Assembly (NCBI GenBank): GCA_025464585.1
Contig: JAODGL010000114.1
Coordinates: 1-14,761, forward strand
Direction: 5' to 3'
Length of the DNA: 14,761 nucleotides
DNA from: Methanosarcinales archaeon
GTDB lineage: Archaea > Halobacteriota > Syntropharchaeia > Alkanophagales > Methanospirareceae
Shown: positions 14,643 to 14,761 of the stretch, one piece after another
How the letters are laid out: each line of letters begins with the position of its first letter
Numbering within the stretch: position 1 is the first letter of the stretch
Position numbers and translations under genes: made by a program
Notes under the pieces: generated by a model
Seen by the model: only the letters and a program-made list of their open reading frames with translations
What the model was told of the DNA's origin: nothing
Database searches by the model: none

Positions 14643-14761
14643 ATGAATACAAAAATAAACCCTTTTAGAAAAAGCGTTTACGGAAAAGATGCTTCGCGGA
14701 AAGCGAAAATAGAAATTGTATTAGCGGCGATAATGATTGCGTCGGTATTTACAGTATTGCC
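14643..14761 (+). CDS. N-terminus of an exported or membrane-anchored protein (cut by window end)
   Basis: 39 codons are visible. After a basic, polar lead (MNTKINPFRKSVYGKDASRK) comes AKIEIVLAAIMIASVFTVL, a hydrophobic segment of signal-peptide type; the cleavage site is not yet reached. Similar leaders precede long surface-layer or repeat-rich surface proteins in ANME-1-like archaea, as far as I recall. The strong promoter and ribosome site fit an abundant envelope protein. The mature function cannot be told from this window. Confidence 0.6.
   Translation, partial: MNTKINPFRKSVYGKDASRKAKIEIVLAAIMIASVFTVL

Noticed and set aside
1..14761. CRISPR array, tRNA or rRNA gene, transposase or integrase
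   Set aside because: No regularly spaced repeats, cloverleaf or rRNA-like sequence, and no recombinase motifs were seen.

Overview
The window is archaeal. It contains a split RNA polymerase large subunit (separate A' and A'' genes) in the order rpoB–rpoA1–rpoA2–L30e–nusA–rps12–rps7, plus a KEOPS Pcc1-like gene, a TRAM mini-protein, TATA/BRE-type promoters and strong Shine-Dalgarno sites. The gene content and the leader style of the last protein resemble methane-oxidising or methanogenic Euryarchaeota (ANME-1/Methanophagales-like), but that placement is a low-confidence inference from memory.

Region 1 (1-7308) is the transcription/translation operon on the + strand: the 3' part of rpoB (cut by the window edge), rpoA1, rpoA2, an L30e-family protein, archaeal NusA, uS12 and uS7. 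The genes are tightly packed, with gaps of 24 nt or less or small overlaps. The elongation factor genes that often follow S7 in archaea are absent here.

Region 2 (7309-9081): a TRAM-domain protein with its own TATA box, a 5'-UTR stem-loop and a hairpin plus T-run terminator. It converges with a minus-strand pair, a Pcc1-like KEOPS subunit followed by a CNNM/CorC-type membrane protein with a CBS pair.

Region 3 (9130-11439): one 769-residue polypeptide that appears to fuse a nucleotidyltransferase-like half and a short beta-helix to a type I mannose-6-phosphate isomerase. This suggests two steps of GDP-mannose-type sugar activation in one chain.

Region 4 (11429-13420) is the most interesting part. 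It is a two-gene type II restriction-modification cassette: an EcoRV-family endonuclease with its PD...DIK active site and GSGNT recognition loop, overlapping a D12-class adenine methyltransferase. The cassette is bounded by a perfect 63-bp direct repeat. Each repeat copy carries the isomerase's last codons and the first 13 codons of the endonuclease. This looks like insertion with long target duplication, or a tandem-duplication scar, and single-copy recombination between the repeats would remove the cassette cleanly.

Region 5 (13421-14761): a retropepsin-like aspartic protease, then about 680 bp of decayed DNA with frameshifted remnants (a PaREP1/HEPN-like fragment on +, and an unidentified short reading frame on -). 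A strong BRE/TATA promoter and Shine-Dalgarno site then drive the start of an exported or membrane-anchored protein that runs off the window.
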